Shown piece by piece: positions 42,310 to 52,700 of a DNA stretch of 64,000 nucleotides. The stretch covers positions 4,183,501 through 4,247,500 of the forward strand of contig NZ_CP076543.1 of NCBI RefSeq assembly GCF_030440515.1. The letters run 5' to 3'. The position numbers and the translations under genes were made by a program. This DNA comes from Streptomyces xanthophaeus (GTDB taxonomy: Bacteria > Actinomycetota > Actinomycetes > Streptomycetales > Streptomycetaceae). The first letter of the stretch is position 1. Each line of letters opens with the position of its first letter. A model generated the notes under the pieces. The model made no database searches. It worked only from the letters and a program-made list of their open reading frames with translations, and was not told the DNA's origin.

Positions 42310-45300
42310 CGATCGACCCGCGCCTGCTCCGGTACGCCCGATCCACCCGCCTCTTCCTGGGGGCGGTGGTGGCTCTGGGCCTTGCCGGGGCGGGGCTGGT
42401 CGTCGGTCAGGCGATGCTGATCGCCGAGATCGTGGTCGGAGCGTTCGAGCGGGGGCTCGACGGGCAGGCGCTCCGGACGCCACTGCTGCTGCTCGCGGCC
42501 GTGGCGCTCGGACGCGGGCTGATCGCCTGGCTCACCGAGCTGGCCGCGCACCGTGCGGGTGCGGCGGTCAAGTCGGAGCTGCGGGGCAGGCTGCTGGACC
42601 GGGCTGCGGAGCTCGGGCCCGCCTGGCTGGCCGGGCAGCGGACCGGATCGCTGGTCTCACTGGCCACCCGGGGCGTGGACGCGCTCGACGACTACTTCTC
42701 CCGCTACCTGCCCCAGCTGGGGCTCGCGGTGGTCGTGCCGGTGGCCGTGCTGGCCCGCATCGTCACCGAGGACTGGGTGTCGGCGGCCATCATCGTGGTG
42801 ACACTGCCCCTGATCCCCGTGTTCATGATCCTCATCGGCATGGCGACCCAGTCCCGGATGGACCGCCAGTGGCGGCTGCTGTCCCGGCTCTCCGGTCACT
42901 TCCTCGACGTGGTGGCCGGGCTTCCCACCCTGAAGGTCTTCGGCCGGGCCAAGGCGCAGGCCGAGTCGATCCGCAAGATCACCGATGACTACCGGCGCGC
43001 GACGATGCGGACCCTGCGCATCGCCTTCCTCTCCTCCTTCGCACTGGAACTGCTGGCGACCCTGTCGGTGGCCCTGGTGGCCGTGACCATCGGCATGCGG
43101 CTGGTCCACGGCGAACTGGACCTCTACACCGGGCTGGTCATCCTGATCCTGGCGCCCGAGGCGTACCTGCCGCTGCGGCAGGTGGGGGCCCAGTACCACG
43201 CGGCCGCCGAAGGACTGGCGGCCGCCGAGGAGATCTTCGAGGTTCTGGAGACGCCCACCACCGGTACGACCGGGAAGGCCGAGCTGCCTGGCGGCGCTCC
43301 CCTGCGGATCGAGATCGAGGGGATCGCCGTCCGCTACGAGGGCCGCGGCGAGGACTCGCCCCGGCCGGTCTCGCTCACGGTCGGGCCGGGGGAGTGCGTG
43401 GCTCTCACCGGTCCGAGCGGAGCGGGCAAGTCCACGCTGCTCCAGGTGCTGCTGGGATTCGTGACGCCGACCGCCGGGCGGGTCCGGGTCGCGGGCGTGG
43501 ACCTGGCCGAGCTGTCGTCGGTGCAGTGGCGGCAGCAGATCGCCTGGGTGCCGCAGCGGCCGCACCTGTTCGCAGGAACGATCGCCGAGAACGTGCGGCT
43601 GGCCCGCGCGGGGGCCTCCGACGCCGATGTGTCCCAGGCGCTGAAGGACGCCGGGGCCTGGGAGTTCGTGACCGCGCTGCCGCGCGGGGTGAAGACCCTG
43701 CTGGGCGAGGGCGGTGTGGGACTGTCCGCCGGCCAGCGGCAGCGTCTGGCCCTGGCGCGCGCGTTCCTGGCGGACCGGCCCGTGCTGCTGCTGGACGAGC
43801 CGACGGCGGCGCTGGACGGCGAGACCGAGGCCGGGATCGTGGATGCGGTCCGGCGGCTCTCCGCGGGTCGGACCGTGCTGCTGGTCGTGCACCGGCCGGC
43901 ACTGCTCGCCGTCGCCGACCGGGTGGTGGCCATGGCGGCGGGCGACGGCCCCGGAGGGGTTCTCGCCGATGGGACGTTCCCCCGCCGCGCCGCTCCCCCG
44001 GTCGGCGCCGGGCTGCTGTCCTCCGGTACGGCCGGTGACCGCGGCGAACACGTGCCGGATTCCGGGGAGTGGATCCTCGGTGCGGCGGGCGAGCGGGCGG
44101 GGACCGGCGGCGGCTCGGGTCCGGCCGGCTCGGGCGTGGCCGGTTCGGGTGTGGCCGCTTCGGGCGTGGCCGGGGATCCGCTGCGCCGGGTGCGTGCGGT
44201 CGCCAGGGCGTGGCAGGGACGGTTCAGGCTCGGGCTGTTGCTCGGGGCGCTGGCCGTCGGATGCAGCGTAGGCCTGATGGCGGTGTCGGGCTGGCTGATC
44301 TCGCGGGCCTCGCAGCAGCCGCCCGTGCTCTACCTGATGGTGGCCGTCACGGCCACCCGGGCCTTCGGAATGGGCCGCGCCGTCTTCCGGTACGCCGAGC
44401 GGCTCGTCTCGCACGACGCCGTGCTGCGGATGCTCGCCGACCTGCGGGTCTCCGTCTACCGCCGACTGGAGCGCATCGCGCCCGCCGGGCTGCGCACACA
44501 CCGGCGTGGGGACCTGCTGGCCCGGTTGGTGGCCGACGCCGACGCACTGCAGGACTACTGGCTGCGCTGGCTGCTGCCCGTCGGCACGGCCGTGCTCGTC
44601 GGAACGGGCTCGGTCGCCTTCACCGCATGGCTGCTGCCCGAGGCCGGAGCCGTACTCGCCGTCGGACTGCTCGCCGCCGGTGTTGCGGTACCGCTGGTCA
44701 GCGGGGCCTGCGCCCGCCGTGCGGAGCGCAGGCTCGCGCCCGCCCGGGGCCAACTCGCCACCAGGGTGGCCGATCTGCTCACCGGGACCGCGGAGCTGAC
44801 CGTGGCCGGTGCGCTGGAGGACCGCAAGGGCCGGACGCGCGAGAGCGACGGCCTGCTGACGGCCATCGCCGCACGGGGCTCGGCCGCGGCCGGGCTGGGC
44901 GGCGGCCTGTCGGCCCTGGTCTGCGGACTCACCGTCGTGGCCGCCGCAGCCGTTGCGGCCGACGCCGTCCACGACGGACGGCTGTCCGGGGTGGCCATGG
45001 CCGTCGCGGTCCTGACGCCGCTGGCCGCCTTCGAGGCCGTGAACGGACTTCCGCTCGCCGTCCAGTACCGCCAGCGGGTGCGTCGTAGCGCCGAGCGGGT
45101 CTACGAGGTCATCGACGCGCCGGTCCCGGTCGCCGAGCCGGAGCAGCCAGCAGCGGCCCCCGCTTCGCCGTTCCCGCTGCGGCTGACGGGGCTCACCGCC
45201 CGCCACCCCGGCCAGGAGCGTGCCGCGCTGCGGGATGTGGACCTGACCCTGGAGGCCGGCCGCCGCATCGCGGTCGTCGGTCCCTCGGGATCCGGCAAGA

Positions 45301-45929
45301 CCACCCTGGCCCAGGTCCTCCTCCGGTTCCTGGACCCGGCCGAAGGCGCGTACAGCCTGGGCGGGAGCGACGCGCGCACGCTCGACGGCGACGACGTACG
45401 GGCCCTCGTGGGCCTGTGTGCCCAGGACGCGCACATCTTCGACAGCTCGGTCCGGGAGAACCTGCGTCTGGCCCGGACCGGGGCGAGCGAGGAGCAGCTG
45501 CGGCAGGCACTGGCCGCGGCCCGGCTGCTGGAGTGGGCCGACGGCCTTCCGGACGGCCTGGACACGCTGGTCGGCGAGCACGGCGAGCGGATCTCCGGCG
45601 GCCAGCGCCAGCGGCTGGCCCTGGCCCGGGCGCTGCTCGCGGACTTCCCCGTACTGGTCCTGGACGAGCCGGCCGAGCATCTGGACCTGGCCACGGCGGA
45701 CGCCCTGACGGCGGATCTGCTGGCCGTGACCGAGGGCCGGACCACCGTGCTGATCACGCACCGGCTGGCCGGTCTGGAGGCGGTCGACGAGGTGCTCGTG
45801 CTGGACCGCGGCGAGGTTGTGCAGCGCGGCCCGTACACGGAGCTGGCCGCCGTCGAAGGACCGCTGCGGCGGCTGCTGGAGCGCGAAAGGGCAGCGGGCG
45901 GGACTTTGGCCAACTTTCCTCGCCAATAG
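42303..45929 (+). CDS. cydCD: CydDC fused ABC exporter (cytochrome bd assembly)
   Basis: 1208 residues; the cysteine/glutathione-type exporter needed for cytochrome bd assembly, with the two half-transporters fused. First half: membrane domain to about 320, Walker A PSGAGKST (K376) and LSAGQRQRLALARAF signature. A linker of about 50 residues with SGVAGSGVAASGVAG-like repeats joins the second half, with Walker A PSGSGKTT (K999) and ISGGQRQRLALARALL. An ATG at 42294 is immediately after the GAGGGG site and too close; the GTG at 42303 has ideal nine-base spacing, so I chose it. The start is inside parS site 8. Confidence 0.93.
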   Translation: MKPIDPRLLRYARSTRLFLGAVVALGLAGAGLVVGQAMLIAEIVVGAFERGLDGQALRTPLLLLAAVALGRGLIAWLTELAAHRAGAAVKSELRGRLLDRAAELGPAWLAGQRTGSLVSLATRGVDALDDYFSRYLPQLGLAVVVPVAVLARIVTEDWVSAAIIVVTLPLIPVFMILIGMATQSRMDRQWRLLSRLSGHFLDVVAGLPTLKVFGRAKAQAESIRKITDDYRRATMRTLRIAFLSSFALELLATLSVALVAVTIGMRLVHGELDLYTGLVILILAPEAYLPLRQVGAQYHAAAEGLAAAEEIFEVLETPTTGTTGKAELPGGAPLRIEIEGIAVRYEGRGEDSPRPVSLTVGPGECVALTGPSGAGKSTLLQVLLGFVTPTAGRVRVAGVDLAELSSVQWRQQIAWVPQRPHLFAGTIAENVRLARAGASDADVSQALKDAGAWEFVTALPRGVKTLLGEGGVGLSAGQRQRLALARAFLADRPVLLLDEPTAALDGETEAGIVDAVRRLSAGRTVLLVVHRPALLAVADRVVAMAAGDGPGGVLADGTFPRRAAPPVGAGLLSSGTAGDRGEHVPDSGEWILGAAGERAGTGGGSGPAGSGVAGSGVAASGVAGDPLRRVRAVARAWQGRFRLGLLLGALAVGCSVGLMAVSGWLISRASQQPPVLYLMVAVTATRAFGMGRAVFRYAERLVSHDAVLRMLADLRVSVYRRLERIAPAGLRTHRRGDLLARLVADADALQDYWLRWLLPVGTAVLVGTGSVAFTAWLLPEAGAVLAVGLLAAGVAVPLVSGACARRAERRLAPARGQLATRVADLLTGTAELTVAGALEDRKGRTRESDGLLTAIAARGSAAAGLGGGLSALVCGLTVVAAAAVAADAVHDGRLSGVAMAVAVLTPLAAFEAVNGLPLAVQYRQRVRRSAERVYEVIDAPVPVAEPEQPAAAPASPFPLRLTGLTARHPGQERAALRDVDLTLEAGRRIAVVGPSGSGKTTLAQVLLRFLDPAEGAYSLGGSDARTLDGDDVRALVGLCAQDAHIFDSSVRENLRLARTGASEEQLRQALAAARLLEWADGLPDGLDTLVGEHGERISGGQRQRLALARALLADFPVLVLDEPAEHLDLATADALTADLLAVTEGRTTVLITHRLAGLEAVDEVLVLDRGEVVQRGPYTELAAVEGPLRRLLERERAAGGTLANFPRQ

Positions 45930-45950
45930 GGACTAACTACGCTCAGGGCC

Positions 45951-47738
45951 ATGTCAGCGCAGCAGTCGCAGGAATCGCCGGATCCCTCACCGGGCCCCTT
46001 GCCGAGTCCGTTGCCGGGAGCGCCGGGAACTGCGGGAGCTTCGGACGCGCTGGTGGCCGCCACCCAGGCCACCAGGAGTCTGCACGGCCTGTCCACCGAG
46101 CTCACGGCCCGCGTACCGCAACTGCTGGAGGCCATGAGGTCGGTCGGGACCGGGCTCGAGCTGCACTCCACGCTGGACCGCATCTGCGAGACCGCGGCCG
46201 AGCTCGCGGACGCCCGCTACGCGGCGATCGGCGTCGTCGACACGGAGGGCCGCGGGCTCTCGGACTTCGTCACCCACGGGATCGGCGCCGCGCAGGCGCG
46301 GAAGATCGGACACCGCCCCGACGGGAAACGGGGCCTGCTCGGAGCGCTGATCTCGCACTCCGACACGGTGCGGCTCGCCGATCTGACGCAGGATCCGCGC
46401 TCGGCGGGGTTCCCGCCGCACCACCCGCCCATGAAGACCTTCCTCGGAGTACCCATCCGGGTGCAGGGGGAGATCTTCGGCAATCTCTACCTCGCCGAGA
46501 AGAAGGGCGGAGGCGAGTTCAGCGACTACGACCTCCACATGGTCCGGGTCCTGGCCACCGAGGCGGGCATCGCCATCGGCAACGCCCGGCTCTACGAGGC
46601 CGCCACCCAGCGCGAGCGCTGGATCGACGGTTCGGTGGCCGTCACCACCGCGCTCCTGTCCGGCGGGGACGCGGACGACGCGCTCGCGGTGGTCGCCGAA
46701 CAGGCGCGCCGGCTGGCCGACTCCGCCGCCGGGATCGTCATGCTGCCGGCCGAGGAGGGCGGGATGGAGATCGTCGCGGTCTCCTCCGAGAACCCGGCCA
46801 CCTCGCTCGGCGTGGTGATCCCGGCCGAGAGCGCGGTGGTGGACAGCCTGCTGGCGGGTGAGCCGGTCTTCGTGGACGACGCCGCGGCCGACCCCCGCAT
46901 GACCAGCAAGCTCACCAGCCGGTACGGCCCGTGCATGCTGCTTCCGCTGCAGAGCGGCGGGCGGGTGCTCGGTGCGCTGGTCACTCCCCGGGCCCGCGGC
47001 GGGCGTCCCTTCACCGAGGCCGAGCGGACCCTGGCCACCCAGTTCGCCTCACAGGCGGCGCTCGCCCTGATGATGGCCGAGGCACAGCGCGACCGCGAGC
47101 GGCTGGCGGTGTTCGAGGACCGTGACCGGATCGCCCGCGACCTGCACGACCTGGTCATCCAGCGGCTCTTCGCCACCGGGCTGATGCTGGAGGGCGCCCA
47201 GCGACGGACCGTCGTTCCCGAGGTGCGCGACGGCGTGGGCAAGGCCGTGGACGAACTGGACGTGACGATCCAGGAGATCCGCACCGCGATCTTCGCCCTC
47301 CAACAGGGTCCGGCGGAGGCTCCCTCCGGGTTGCGTACCCGGGTGCTGCGGGAGATCAACATGGCCGCGGTGCCCCTGGGCTTCAAGCCCGCGCACCGTT
47401 TCCTCGGCCCGGTCGACACGGTCGTCGGTGAGCTGGTGGGCAAGAACCTGATCGCCGCACTGCGCGAGGCCCTGTCGAACGCCTTCCGTCATGCCGAGGC
47501 GACCCGGATCGACGTGGTCATCGACTCCACGATCACACTCGCCGACGGCCGGCCCGGGGTCCGGCTGGAGGTCGCCGACGACGGGGTGGGAATCCCGGAG
47601 GGCGGCCGCCGCAGCGGGCTGCGGAACCTGCGCCGGCGGGCCGAGTCGCTGGGCGGCGCGAGCTCGTACGGTCCGGGCATCGGCGAGGACGGCGGCGGGA
47701 CCACCCTGGTCTGGGAGGCCCCGCTCCACACTCCCTAG
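45951..47738 (+). CDS. GAF-GAF sensor histidine kinase (DevS/DosT-like)
   Basis: 595 residues: a Pro/Ser-rich N-terminus (to about 60), two GAF domains (about 70-215 and 235-375), a HisKA_3 dimerisation helix with DRDRIARDLHDLV (phospho-acceptor H399) and a HATPase domain (about 495-590) with NAFRHAEA and DDGVGIPE. The first GAF segment SAGFPPHHPPMKTFLGVPIR resembles heme-binding GAF-A of mycobacterial DevS/DosT redox sensors, so it may sense O2, NO or redox state. It sits directly after the cydAB-cydCD oxidase genes. No response regulator gene follows, so its partner must lie elsewhere. Nine bases short of the convergent HAD gene. Confidence 0.9.
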   Translation: MSAQQSQESPDPSPGPLPSPLPGAPGTAGASDALVAATQATRSLHGLSTELTARVPQLLEAMRSVGTGLELHSTLDRICETAAELADARYAAIGVVDTEGRGLSDFVTHGIGAAQARKIGHRPDGKRGLLGALISHSDTVRLADLTQDPRSAGFPPHHPPMKTFLGVPIRVQGEIFGNLYLAEKKGGGEFSDYDLHMVRVLATEAGIAIGNARLYEAATQRERWIDGSVAVTTALLSGGDADDALAVVAEQARRLADSAAGIVMLPAEEGGMEIVAVSSENPATSLGVVIPAESAVVDSLLAGEPVFVDDAAADPRMTSKLTSRYGPCMLLPLQSGGRVLGALVTPRARGGRPFTEAERTLATQFASQAALALMMAEAQRDRERLAVFEDRDRIARDLHDLVIQRLFATGLMLEGAQRRTVVPEVRDGVGKAVDELDVTIQEIRTAIFALQQGPAEAPSGLRTRVLREINMAAVPLGFKPAHRFLGPVDTVVGELVGKNLIAALREALSNAFRHAEATRIDVVIDSTITLADGRPGVRLEVADDGVGIPEGGRRSGLRNLRRRAESLGGASSYGPGIGEDGGGTTLVWEAPLHTP

Positions 47739-47747
47739 GACAGGGCC

Positions 47748-48635
47748 TTAAGCCTGCTGCTGCGCGGTCCGTTCGGCCAGGATGCGCTCGATGACGAGGG
47801 CGACCCCGTCCTCGTTGTTGGCGACCGTACGGCCGGACGCGGCCGCGATCACATCGGGGTGGGCGTTGCCCATGGCGTACGAGGTGCCCGCCCAGCTGAG
47901 CATCTCCACGTCGTTCGGCATGTCCCCGAAGGCGACGACCTCGGCGGGGGAAATGCCCCGCTCGGCGCAGCACAGTGCCAGGGTGCTCGCCTTGGACACG
48001 CCCGGCCCGCTGATCTCCAGCAGCGCGGTGGGACTGGACCGGGTGATCGACGCGTACCCGCCGGCGGCGGACCGCGCCAGCGCAAGAAACTCGTCCGGGG
48101 CCAGCTCGCCGTGGTGCGCCAGCAGCTTGAGCACGGGCGCGGAGCTCTCGTCCGTGTCCTCGTGCAGCAGCTTCTCGGCGGTGGCGACCCGGGCACCCGG
48201 GTCCTTGAAGAAGGGCGGGTACGTCGGCTCGTAATTGATGCCGGTGGTCAGCTCGACCGCGAAGGACGTGCCGGGTGCTGCGGCGCGCAGGGCATCGACG
48301 ACAGCGTGAGCAGCCACCCGCGGAAGGGCTCGGACCTGCACGAACTCCCGTCCGGCATGCAGGTCGACCACCGCCGCGCCATTGGCGCAGATCGCCAGGC
48401 CGTGGCCGTGCACATGGTCGCTGACCACATCCATCCAGCGGGCCGGACGGCCGGTGACGAAGAAGACCTCGATCCCGGCCTCCTCGGCGGCGGCGAGCGC
48501 GGCGACCGTGCGCGGCGAGACGGACTTGTCGTCGCGCAGCAGGGTGCCGTCGAGGTCGGTGGCGATCAGCCGGGGCGTGGGGGTTGGCCCGTCCGGGCAC
48601 TGGGGAGCCGAGGTCACGGCTCCATCTTCGCCCAT
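47748..48635 (-). CDS. Cof-type HAD family phosphatase
   Basis: 295 residues. Motif I LIATDLDGTLL (near residue 24), FFVTGRPARWMDVV as motif II/cap segment, KASTLALCCAERGI and the motif IV AFGDMPNDVEML. Cof-type HADs dephosphorylate sugar phosphates, flavins or other small phosphates; the exact substrate is unknown. The ATG at 48635 lacks a Shine-Dalgarno; a GTG at 48617 and one at 48656 are alternatives. Upstream are two parS sites shared with the divergent oxidoreductase gene. Confidence 0.83.
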   Translation of the reverse strand: MGEDGAVTSAPQCPDGPTPTPRLIATDLDGTLLRDDKSVSPRTVAALAAAEEAGIEVFFVTGRPARWMDVVSDHVHGHGLAICANGAAVVDLHAGREFVQVRALPRVAAHAVVDALRAAAPGTSFAVELTTGINYEPTYPPFFKDPGARVATAEKLLHEDTDESSAPVLKLLAHHGELAPDEFLALARSAAGGYASITRSSPTALLEISGPGVSKASTLALCCAERGISPAEVVAFGDMPNDVEMLSWAGTSYAMGNAHPDVIAAASGRTVANNEDGVALVIERILAERTAQQQA

Positions 48636-48683
48636 GGCCGAGGAGGTCCTGACCACGGGCGGGAGGCTGTCACCTCGGGCGAT

Positions 48684-48697
48684 GTTTCACGTGAAAC
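48684..48697. promoter_or_regulatory. parS: parS site 9
   Basis: Exact GTTTCACGTGAAAC, in the divergent gap between the Cof-type phosphatase and the oxidoreductase, 20 bp centre-to-centre from site 10. Confidence 0.92.
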
Positions 48698-48703
48698 GCC
48701 GCG

Positions 48704-48717
48704 GTTTCACGTGAAAC
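48704..48717. promoter_or_regulatory. parS: parS site 10, in the oxidoreductase promoter
   Basis: Exact GTTTCACGTGAAAC. A TAGGCT -10 box (48730-48735) lies 12 bases further on, so the site overlaps the -35 region of the oxidoreductase gene. Confidence 0.92.
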
Positions 48718-48741
48718 ATCGGCTCGCCGTAGGCTCGAAGC

Positions 48742-49647
48742 ATGAGTCTGCGTCTGAGCACGGTGATCCTTCCGGTACGTCGATGGCACGAGGGAGGACG
48801 CGATCAGTGGCTCCGGGCCGAGCAGCTCGGGTTCCACACCGCCTACACCTACGACCACCTGTCCTGGCGGACGTTCCGCGACGGCCCGTGGTTCGGCGCG
48901 GTGCCCACACTGACCGCGGCGGCCACCGCCACCGAGCGGCTGCGCCTGGGCACCCTTGTCACCTCGCCGAACTTCCGTCACCCGGTGACCCTCGCCAAGG
49001 ACCTCATGAGCCTGGACGACATCTCCGGCGGGCGCATCACCCTCGGCATCGGTGCGGGCGGCAACGGCTTCGACGCAACCGCGCTGGGCCAGGAGGCCTG
49101 GTCACCGCGTGAGCGCGCCGACCGCCTCGCCGAGTTCGTGCCGCTGCTGGACCGGTTGCTGACCGAGGGCTCGGTGAGCCACGAGGGGACCTTCTACTCC
49201 GCCGAGGAGGCCCGCAACATCCCCGGCTGCGTGCAGCGGCCCCGGCTGCCGTTCGCGGTCGCCGCGAACGGCCCGCGCGGCATGCGGCTCGCCGCCCGGC
49301 ACGGCCAGGCGTGGGTGACCACGGGCGACCCGAAGCTCTTCGAGGAGGGCACGCCCGAGCAGTCGCGGGAGGCCCTGCGCGGGCAGCTCGAACGGCTCGG
49401 CGCGGCCTTCCTGGAGATCGGGCGGGACCTGGAGCCCGTGGAGAAGATCCTCCTGACCGGCTTCACGCCAGAAGCCAACACCGTGCTCCAGTCGGTGGAC
49501 GCGTTCGTCGACTTCGCCGGCCGGCACCGCGATCTGGGGTTCACCGAGCTGGTGATCCACGCCCCGATCCCGGACTCCGAGTTCGCCGCCGAGGAGGCCG
49601 TGTTCGAGAAGATCGCCACCGAGGCCCTGGCCCAGCTCGACAGCTGA
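48742..49647 (+). CDS. LLM-class F420-dependent oxidoreductase
   Basis: 301 residues of the luciferase-like monooxygenase (F420-type) fold: early barrel strand with TAYTYDHLSW, the RLRLGTLVTSPNFRHPVTLAKDL segment, and GRITLGIGAGGNGFDATALG near residues 93-112. These bind deazaflavin F420; the substrate is unknown. A TAGGCT -10 box ends six bases before the ATG with no Shine-Dalgarno, so the mRNA is probably leaderless, and the promoter overlaps parS site 10. Confidence 0.85.
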   Translation: MSLRLSTVILPVRRWHEGGRDQWLRAEQLGFHTAYTYDHLSWRTFRDGPWFGAVPTLTAAATATERLRLGTLVTSPNFRHPVTLAKDLMSLDDISGGRITLGIGAGGNGFDATALGQEAWSPRERADRLAEFVPLLDRLLTEGSVSHEGTFYSAEEARNIPGCVQRPRLPFAVAANGPRGMRLAARHGQAWVTTGDPKLFEEGTPEQSREALRGQLERLGAAFLEIGRDLEPVEKILLTGFTPEANTVLQSVDAFVDFAGRHRDLGFTELVIHAPIPDSEFAAEEAVFEKIATEALAQLDS

Positions 49648-49704
49648 CCCACCGGTCGTCGTCGCCGCACGCACCAACGGCGGCGACGACCGGGACGGCG
49701 AGGG

Positions 49705-52700
49705 CTACTCCGTGTCGGTCAGCTGCGCGAGCAGGCGCTCCGCAGACGGCAGGAGCCAGTCCGGCACGTCGTCCTCGGGCAGCGCCCGGGCCTCGTCGAT
49801 CAGTGCGCTGACGCGCGCGGCGCCCGCGGCCGCGTCGCCCCGCTCCTGCTCGGTCCAGGCGGCGTTGTTCAGGCACTGGAACCGGTCCCGCAGATGGTCG
49901 GGGCCGAGCCCGGCGTAGATCCGGGCGGCCCGGTCCCACAGCTCGATCTCCTCCAGGCGCAGCCCGTCGACCTCCTCAGGGCTCAGCTGCTCCGCCGGCT
50001 CCGCCCCGGGACCGGCGAGGTCGTGCTCCCCGGCGTCCTCGTCGGCGGCCTCGTAGGACTGCTCGTTTGTGTTGACGTGCCGGTCGAGCACCTGCGCCAG
50101 CTGGTGCCAGGTCTGGGCGAGTTCGGACCGCAGCTCAGGAGCCGCGGGATCCGCCGCCAGGGCCGCCTCCAGCACCTCGGCCGCCTCCTCCATCCGCTTC
50201 CGGGCCCCCGACACCGCCGTGGAGGTGACTTCCTCACGCAGCCCCAGCCAGGCCAGGGAGCGCAGGATCCGCACCTCGGCGACCGGGAGCCCGCCGGTCA
50301 GCCGGTGCAGCTCCAGGGCCCGCTCGTACGCGGCGGCCGCCTCTACGGCCAGTCCCGCGTCGCTCAGGGTGTCCGCGGCCGAATGCGCGAGGCCCGCCTG
50401 CGGCCGCGGATCCTCCCAGCCCTTGGCGACCTCCGCAGCCAGCAGGTACTGCTCCGCCGCCGGCCGGGGCTCGTTCAGCCGGCGCAGCAGATCACCGAGG
50501 AACTCCCGTACGGACACCGCCTGCTGGTCCCCGTGCTCCAACAGGTCTGCCAGCGCGGACTGCAGGACCTCCGCCGCCTCGGCGCTCCGGCCGTCCCGCG
50601 CGTAGGCCCGGGCCAGCAGCAGCCGGGCCTGCGCACCGCCGTCGGCCGTGAGCCCGGCCTGGTCGAACCAGTGGGCTGCGGCCAGCGCGTGCTCCGCGCT
50701 CTCCGCGGCCGCGTCATCCTGCTGCAGCAGGATGTCCGCGAGGGTCAGCCGTACGACGCCCTGCGTCTCGGCGTCGGTCACCTCGGCGGAGTGTTCCAGT
50801 GCGGAGCGCGCAGCGGCCTCCGCCTCCTCGGGCCGCTCCAGCGTCATCAGCACCCCGGCCCGCAGCACGAGCGGGTCCACGGCCTGCCACGGACGGCCCG
50901 CCAGGGCAGCCCGCGCGGCGGACGCCGCGAGCAGCGCCACGGCCCGTTCCGGGTCGCCCCGCGTCAGGGCCACGCGGCCCAGCATCTCCTCGGCCTCCGA
51001 CACCAGGTCCGCCTGGGTGCCCTCATGGGCGGCGACGAAGTCGGCCAGTTCGGCGGCCAGCTCCGCGTGGTGGTCGTGGTGGCCGTCACCGTCGGGGGTC
51101 TCCACCGAGCGCAGGTACGACTCCATCCGGATCGCCGACAGGTCCGCGAGCGCGATGCGCCGGGCCCGCAGCGGCTCGGCGGCGTCCAGTGCCTCGGCGG
51201 ACCGCAGGGCGACGCGCAGCAATGCCCGGACCTCCGCCGGCGCGGCTCCGGACTGCGCTGCCACACCGGCCAGCCGCAGCTCCGCGAGTACCGCGCGCTC
51301 GGCGACGCCGAGCGCCCGGTAGTCGTCCCGGACCGCGTTCAGCAGCTCGGGCGCTTCCTTGGCCCCACTCCGCCCGGCGGCCAGGGCCTGCTGGTCCGCG
51401 AGGTCGGCGCGGACCAGCGGATCGGCCTCCGGCAGCGCGTCCAGCCGTACCGCCACCTCCGCCCACAGTGCGTCCGTGCCCGGATGGCCCAGGTCCCGGG
51501 CACGGCGGGCCCGCTCCACCAGCTCGGTGAAGGCGGCGGCCGTCAGGGCCGGTCCAGCGGGGGCGGGGAGGGGAACAGGGGCTGAGGCGGTCTGCGGCAG
51601 CGCCGTACTGCGGATTCCCAGCGGCAGCTCGGCCAGCAGCGGCTCCCGACCCACCTGTGCGAGGAACCGGTCCGAGATCCGGGTCGTGCCGTTGCGCGCG
51701 TCGAACTGCCGGGCGATGTCCAGGCAGCCCGCGTACAGCACCTCGTACAGCTCGTCGACGGACCGCGGGCTTCCTTCGTAGGGCACGGCGGGGGTCCGCC
51801 CGTGCCCCAGCTCCCGCAGGCGGCGCAGCAGCACGAGGATGCCGCCGTGGAAGGCCAGCCGGTCGTCGAGGTTGGCGAGCGGAGCCACATGGGCGGCGTG
51901 TTCGGCCAGGATCTCCAGGCCGCGCGATTCGTTGCCGGTGAGCGCGCAGAACTCGATGTGCTTGCCGACCGAGGGCAGCAGGCTCTCGTTGCCGCGGGCC
52001 ATGCGGTAGCCGCGCAGGTGGTGGGAGCGCGCTTCGTCGGCCCGGCCGAGCCGCAGCAGCGGCAGCAGCGAGGTGGCGAGCAGCCGGTGGGGTTCCTCGG
52101 CGCAGGTCAGATCACCGTCGAGGACCGGCTTCCACAGCTCCAGCGCCTCGGCGTCGTCGCCGTGCAGGACGGCGTACTGGCCCTGACCGTTGAGTTCGCA
52201 GGCCCGGCAGTCGCTCATGTCGTCGCGCTCGGCGGCCAGCCAGCGCCGGAAGGCCCGCTCGGCGCGCTCGTCCTCGCCGATGGCGTCGGCGAGCCACAGC
52301 TCGGCCTCGCGAACGGGCCGCTCGCTGTAGCCGGCGATCCGGTAGCGGCGTTCCATCTCGTCCAGCCAGCCGGTGGCCGACTCCAGCGGGATCCCGGGAG
52401 AGTCGGAGATCGCGGTGGCCACCCACTTGAACTGCCAGAACAGCGCATGCGCGTCCCAGTGGGAGAAGGCGCCCGGGTCCTTGTCGTACTCCTGGAGCAG
52501 CCGGGCGAAGGGGACCAGCATCCTGGACGACTCGGAGCTGTAGAGGTAGGCGTTGATCAGGTTGTCCAGGGCCTCGCGGAACAGGGCCCGGTCACCGCTC
52601 GTCTCCGCCGCGCCGGCCAGGGCCTCGGCGTGCGCGTTGCGCACGGCGCCGTTCGGCGATTCGCGGTTCTCCGCCAGACCTCGCACGATCTCCTCGCGCG

